DNA of 15,799 nt, taken from Victivallales bacterium. GTDB taxonomy: Bacteria > Verrucomicrobiota > Lentisphaeria > Oligosphaerales > Oligosphaeraceae. The stretch spans positions 1-15,799 of the forward strand of contig JAGCSE010000237.1 in NCBI GenBank assembly GCA_017964325.1, written 5' to 3'. Made by a program: the position numbers and the translations under genes. Each line of letters begins with the position of its first letter. The stretch's first letter is position 1. This document shows positions 14,844 through 15,799 of the stretch, piece after piece. The notes beneath the pieces are model-generated. The model was not told where the DNA came from. It saw only the letters and a program-made list of their open reading frames with translations, and made no database searches.

Positions 14844-15274
14844 GGTGGTCTAAAAACGGGGCGATGAAAACCGTTGAATTTACACGCTAGTATAATATAG
14901 CATGAAAATTTGCTATGAAAAGTGGTTGGAAAAAAGTTTTATGATTTAGATGATTGATAGTCAAATGGTTGATGAAAAAGTGCAACAAGGGGGCTTGACA
15001 AATAGTGGTTGATGTGCATTGTCTTCTGAGAAAAAACATGAAACTGTTGACAGGTTGTTAATAACTTTTCAGTTGTTCCTACAATCAAAGACTTAGGAAA
15101 GAGAGGCGTTTTGAGGGGTAAAAAAAATCATTTGAAATGACTTGCCAAGTGGGCAGATGAAAGCTAATTTGAATGGTGTGAACAAAAAGGGGATGCGAAA
15201 TTCTTTGCGTCTTGAATGGAGTCCTTTTGTGTCTCCAGTCGGGAAGGGGAATGAAACAAAACTGGCATTGTGGT
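14844..15274. other. Gene-free region between ygiQ and dnaA
   Basis: I find no coding sequence in these 431 bp. Beyond the ygiQ promoter they hold four GGTTG words spaced 40-46 bp apart (TGGTTG at 14923, 14966 and 15006; AGGTTG at 15052), two consensus TTGACA hexamers (14995-15000, 15047-15052) lacking good -10 partners, and TACAAT at 15080-15085, a possible dnaA -10. A 19-bp imperfect palindrome lies at 15125-15143 (AAATCATTT-G-AAATGACTT). Only degenerate DnaA boxes are seen (TGTTAATAA at 15056, TGTGAACAA at 15177, each one base off TGTGNATAA). It is the natural place for dnaA control; an origin is possible but not supported by box density. Confidence 0.55.
14894..14921 (-). promoter_or_regulatory. 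Candidate promoter of the ygiQ-pilT-D-aminoacylase operon
   Basis: On the minus strand TTTTCA (14921-14916), a 16-bp spacer, and TATATT (14899-14894) in the context ATGCTATATTATAC lie about 50 bp before the ygiQ start. The GCTATATT context repeats that seen before the ketoacyl synthase gene. Confidence 0.45.
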
Positions 15275-15799
15275 ATGATTGACATAAACGACATTTGGTC
15301 CAAAGTTTCCGAAGGCCTGAAAGCCTCGATGAACAAGAACACGTATGACCTCTGGATAGAGGGCATCGTGCCTGTGCATCTGACGGAAACGGAATTTGTG
15401 CTAGGCGTATCGAATGATTTCCTCCGTGACTGGATGAGCAATCATTTTGTGGATGTCATTGGCGACAAATTGTTTGAGACGGCGGGATTGCGCCGCCGCG
15501 TGACGTTTGAGAGCGGCCATGAGAAGCCTCGTGTGGAGGTTGTGGACCCCGTGGGGGCTAATCCTGCCGTTGAAGAGGCCGTTGTGGAGCAACAGCCCGC
15601 GAGCGACTTGAACAGTCGTTTCACCTTCGACCGCTTTGTGGTCGGTGACGGAAGCCAATATGCGTACAGTGCGTGTCTTGCGGTTGCGGAATCCCCCGGG
15701 ACGGCGTTCAATCCACTGTTAATCCACAGTTCCATCGGGTTGGGCAAGACGCATCTGCTGCAGGCGATTTCCCACGATGTGCTGCGGCGCAATCCAAAA
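15275..15799 (+). CDS. dnaA: Chromosomal replication initiator DnaA, partial
   Basis: The first 175 codons of DnaA are present; the rest lies past the right edge. Domain I spans residues about 1-80 (IWSKVSEGLKASMNKNTYDLWI, FLRDWMSNHF). A short linker (about 85-120) follows, then the AAA+ domain starts with LNSRFTFDRFVVGDGSQYAYSAC. The P-loop reads SSIGLGKT (152-159, Lys158), where nearly all DnaA have GGVGLGKT, so the first P-loop glycine is serine. I chose the ATG at 15275 because it places Trp8 as in B. subtilis DnaA. An in-frame ATG at 15251 would add 8 residues and has a GGGAAGGGG sequence close by, so it is a real alternative. The gene is divergent from ygiQ. No dnaN or rpmH is visible. 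Confidence 0.94.
   Translation, partial: MIDINDIWSKVSEGLKASMNKNTYDLWIEGIVPVHLTETEFVLGVSNDFLRDWMSNHFVDVIGDKLFETAGLRRRVTFESGHEKPRVEVVDPVGANPAVEEAVVEQQPASDLNSRFTFDRFVVGDGSQYAYSACLAVAESPGTAFNPLLIHSSIGLGKTHLLQAISHDVLRRNPK

Noticed and set aside
15056..15185. Possible DnaA boxes and a replication origin upstream of dnaA.
   Set aside because: Only two sites come within one base of TTATNCACA and they are 120 bp apart; there is no clustered set or clear unwinding element, so I do not call an origin.

Overview
The window looks like a chromosomal segment of an anaerobic or fermentative bacterium. The anaerobic signs are a 2-oxoacid:ferredoxin oxidoreductase with its own 2x[4Fe-4S] ferredoxin, and flavin-dependent ThyX as the only thymidylate synthase in view. 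A divergent GH29-like protein, twitching-type pilus retraction ATPases and a pair of rare gene fusions make me lean toward a gut or sediment member of the PVC group (Lentisphaerota, Kiritimatiellota or relatives). That placement is inference from gene content, with no rRNA to confirm it.

Layout. Positions 1-1726 (minus): ferredoxin, then the alpha (VorB-type) and beta subunits of a 2-ketoacid:ferredoxin oxidoreductase; the beta gene runs off the left edge. From 1760 to 1917 lies a divergent regulatory gap. Positions 1918-3651 (plus): a fusion of ribose-5-phosphate isomerase B with serine hydroxymethyltransferase. Positions 3640-3870 hold a hairpin over the stop codon and a heptamer repeat array of the GCTTTAA type in opposed orientations. 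Then come a GH29-family-like protein with altered active-site residues (3883-4935), a small very basic protein with its own terminator (5055-5276), and an A/T-rich AAA_14/DUF4143-type ATPase (5569-6774) preceded by a perfect 17-bp inverted repeat.

Positions 6888-9197 (plus) hold a FabF-like ketoacyl synthase, a stand-alone acyl carrier protein and thyX, closed by a strong terminator. A convergent minus-strand operon (14843 to 9309) encodes a YgiQ-type radical SAM protein, a single polypeptide with two complete retraction ATPases (PilU-like then PilT-like), and an N-acyl-D-amino-acid deacylase. A 431-bp gene-free region separates ygiQ from the divergent dnaA, which is cut by the right edge.

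How the genes relate. SHMT makes 5,10-methylene-tetrahydrofolate, which ThyX consumes, so two steps of dTMP synthesis are in the window although not in one operon. The KAS and ACP plausibly act together. The other genes look like independent housekeeping or accessory units. I see no CRISPR, tRNA, rRNA or insertion sequence. I do not see a convincing multi-gene undescribed system; the most notable items are the two fusions, the GH29-like protein with a rewritten active site, and the repeat array.
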